The position numbers and the translations under genes are program-made. The notes under the pieces are model-generated. The model had not been told where the DNA came from. It searched no databases and was given only the letters and a program-made list of their open reading frames with translations. From contig DASWVC010000191.1 in assembly GCA_036401335.1 (NCBI GenBank), positions 1-23,063 of the forward strand: a stretch of DNA of 23,063 bases, in the 5' to 3' direction. The stretch is from DASWVC01 sp036401335. Its GTDB lineage: Bacteria > Verrucomicrobiota > Verrucomicrobiia > Chthoniobacterales > JAFAMB01. Position 1 is the first letter of the stretch. Each line of letters opens with the position of its first letter. Below are positions 22,932 through 23,063 of this stretch, in pieces.

Positions 22932-23063
22932 CTAGGTTCTGGGCTTCTCCGGACTCAACATCGCCAGCATCTCCCGGAGCGTGGCGGCGGGGATGTAACG
23001 GAACGCGGTCAATGTTTCTTTAAGTTGTGCTACATTCAATTCTCGCTGATTGCGCAGCCGGCA
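22932..23063 (-). CDS. 3' end of an unidentified minus-strand gene (truncated by window)
   Basis: Reading the minus strand from the right edge, the frame is open for 43 codons and ends with TAG (bases 22934-22932). The peptide contains LRNQRELNVAQLKETLTAFR and then YIPAATLREMLAMLSPEKP. It has the regular amphipathic helix pattern of a real protein C-terminus, and base composition like the neighbouring genes. The start lies beyond the window. I do not recognise the family; a DNA-binding or transposase C-terminus is possible but not supported by any motif. Confidence 0.45.
   Translation of the reverse strand, partial: CRLRNQRELNVAQLKETLTAFRYIPAATLREMLAMLSPEKPRT

Noticed and set aside
1..23063. 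tRNA, rRNA, riboswitch or insertion sequence
   Set aside because: I saw no cloverleaf-like, ribosomal or riboswitch signature and no transposase with paired terminal repeats.

Overview
The window looks like a stretch of a GC-rich, free-living Gram-negative chromosome. I favour Verrucomicrobiota or a relative. The reasons are indirect: the type VI secretion (T6SS) proteins are divergent, DUF2169 proteins accompany the Rhs locus, and the intergenic DNA carries hairpin and GGTATC-type short repeats of a kind I associate with that group. No rRNA or marker gene confirms the taxon.

Left part (1-4925), metabolic genes. A 5'-truncated Zn-type alcohol/formaldehyde dehydrogenase (to 698) is followed by about 400 bp of repeat-rich non-coding DNA. 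Then come glcF and glcD on the minus strand (1095-3863; transcribed glcD then glcF), encoding the Fe-S and FAD subunits of a glycolate/lactate-type oxidase. A divergent intergenic region holds three phased GTATCAA copies and a long imperfect palindrome. A TauE/SafE-family membrane permease follows (plus strand, ends 4925).

Central part (5025-12859), T6SS structural operon on the plus strand. The order is a 311-aa protein resembling the C-terminal half of TagH but without an FHA domain, TssK (baseplate adaptor), a possible 38-aa linking ORF, TssL/DotU, TssM/IcmF and a TagF-like protein. The genes are tightly spaced or overlapping. Sheath (TssB/C), ClpV, Hcp, TssE/F/G and TssJ are not in the window.

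Right part (13381-22752), effector module on the plus strand. The order is VgrG, two tandem DUF2169 proteins (putative loading adaptors), a PAAR-like tip protein, a long Rhs protein with an unrecognised C-terminal toxin-like domain, and a small acidic protein in the immunity-gene position. Together they encode a spike, its tip, a toxin cage with cargo, adaptors and probable self-protection. The PAAR-like and Rhs genes lie in the same reading frame, separated by one TGA and seven sense codons. A 3' fragment of an unidentified minus-strand gene closes the window (22932-23063).

The most interesting points are the single-stop split between PAAR and Rhs, two tiny relay ORFs that overlap their neighbours at both ends (7347-7463 and 18642-18674), the unassigned Rhs toxin/immunity pair, and the FHA-less TagH-like protein heading the operon.
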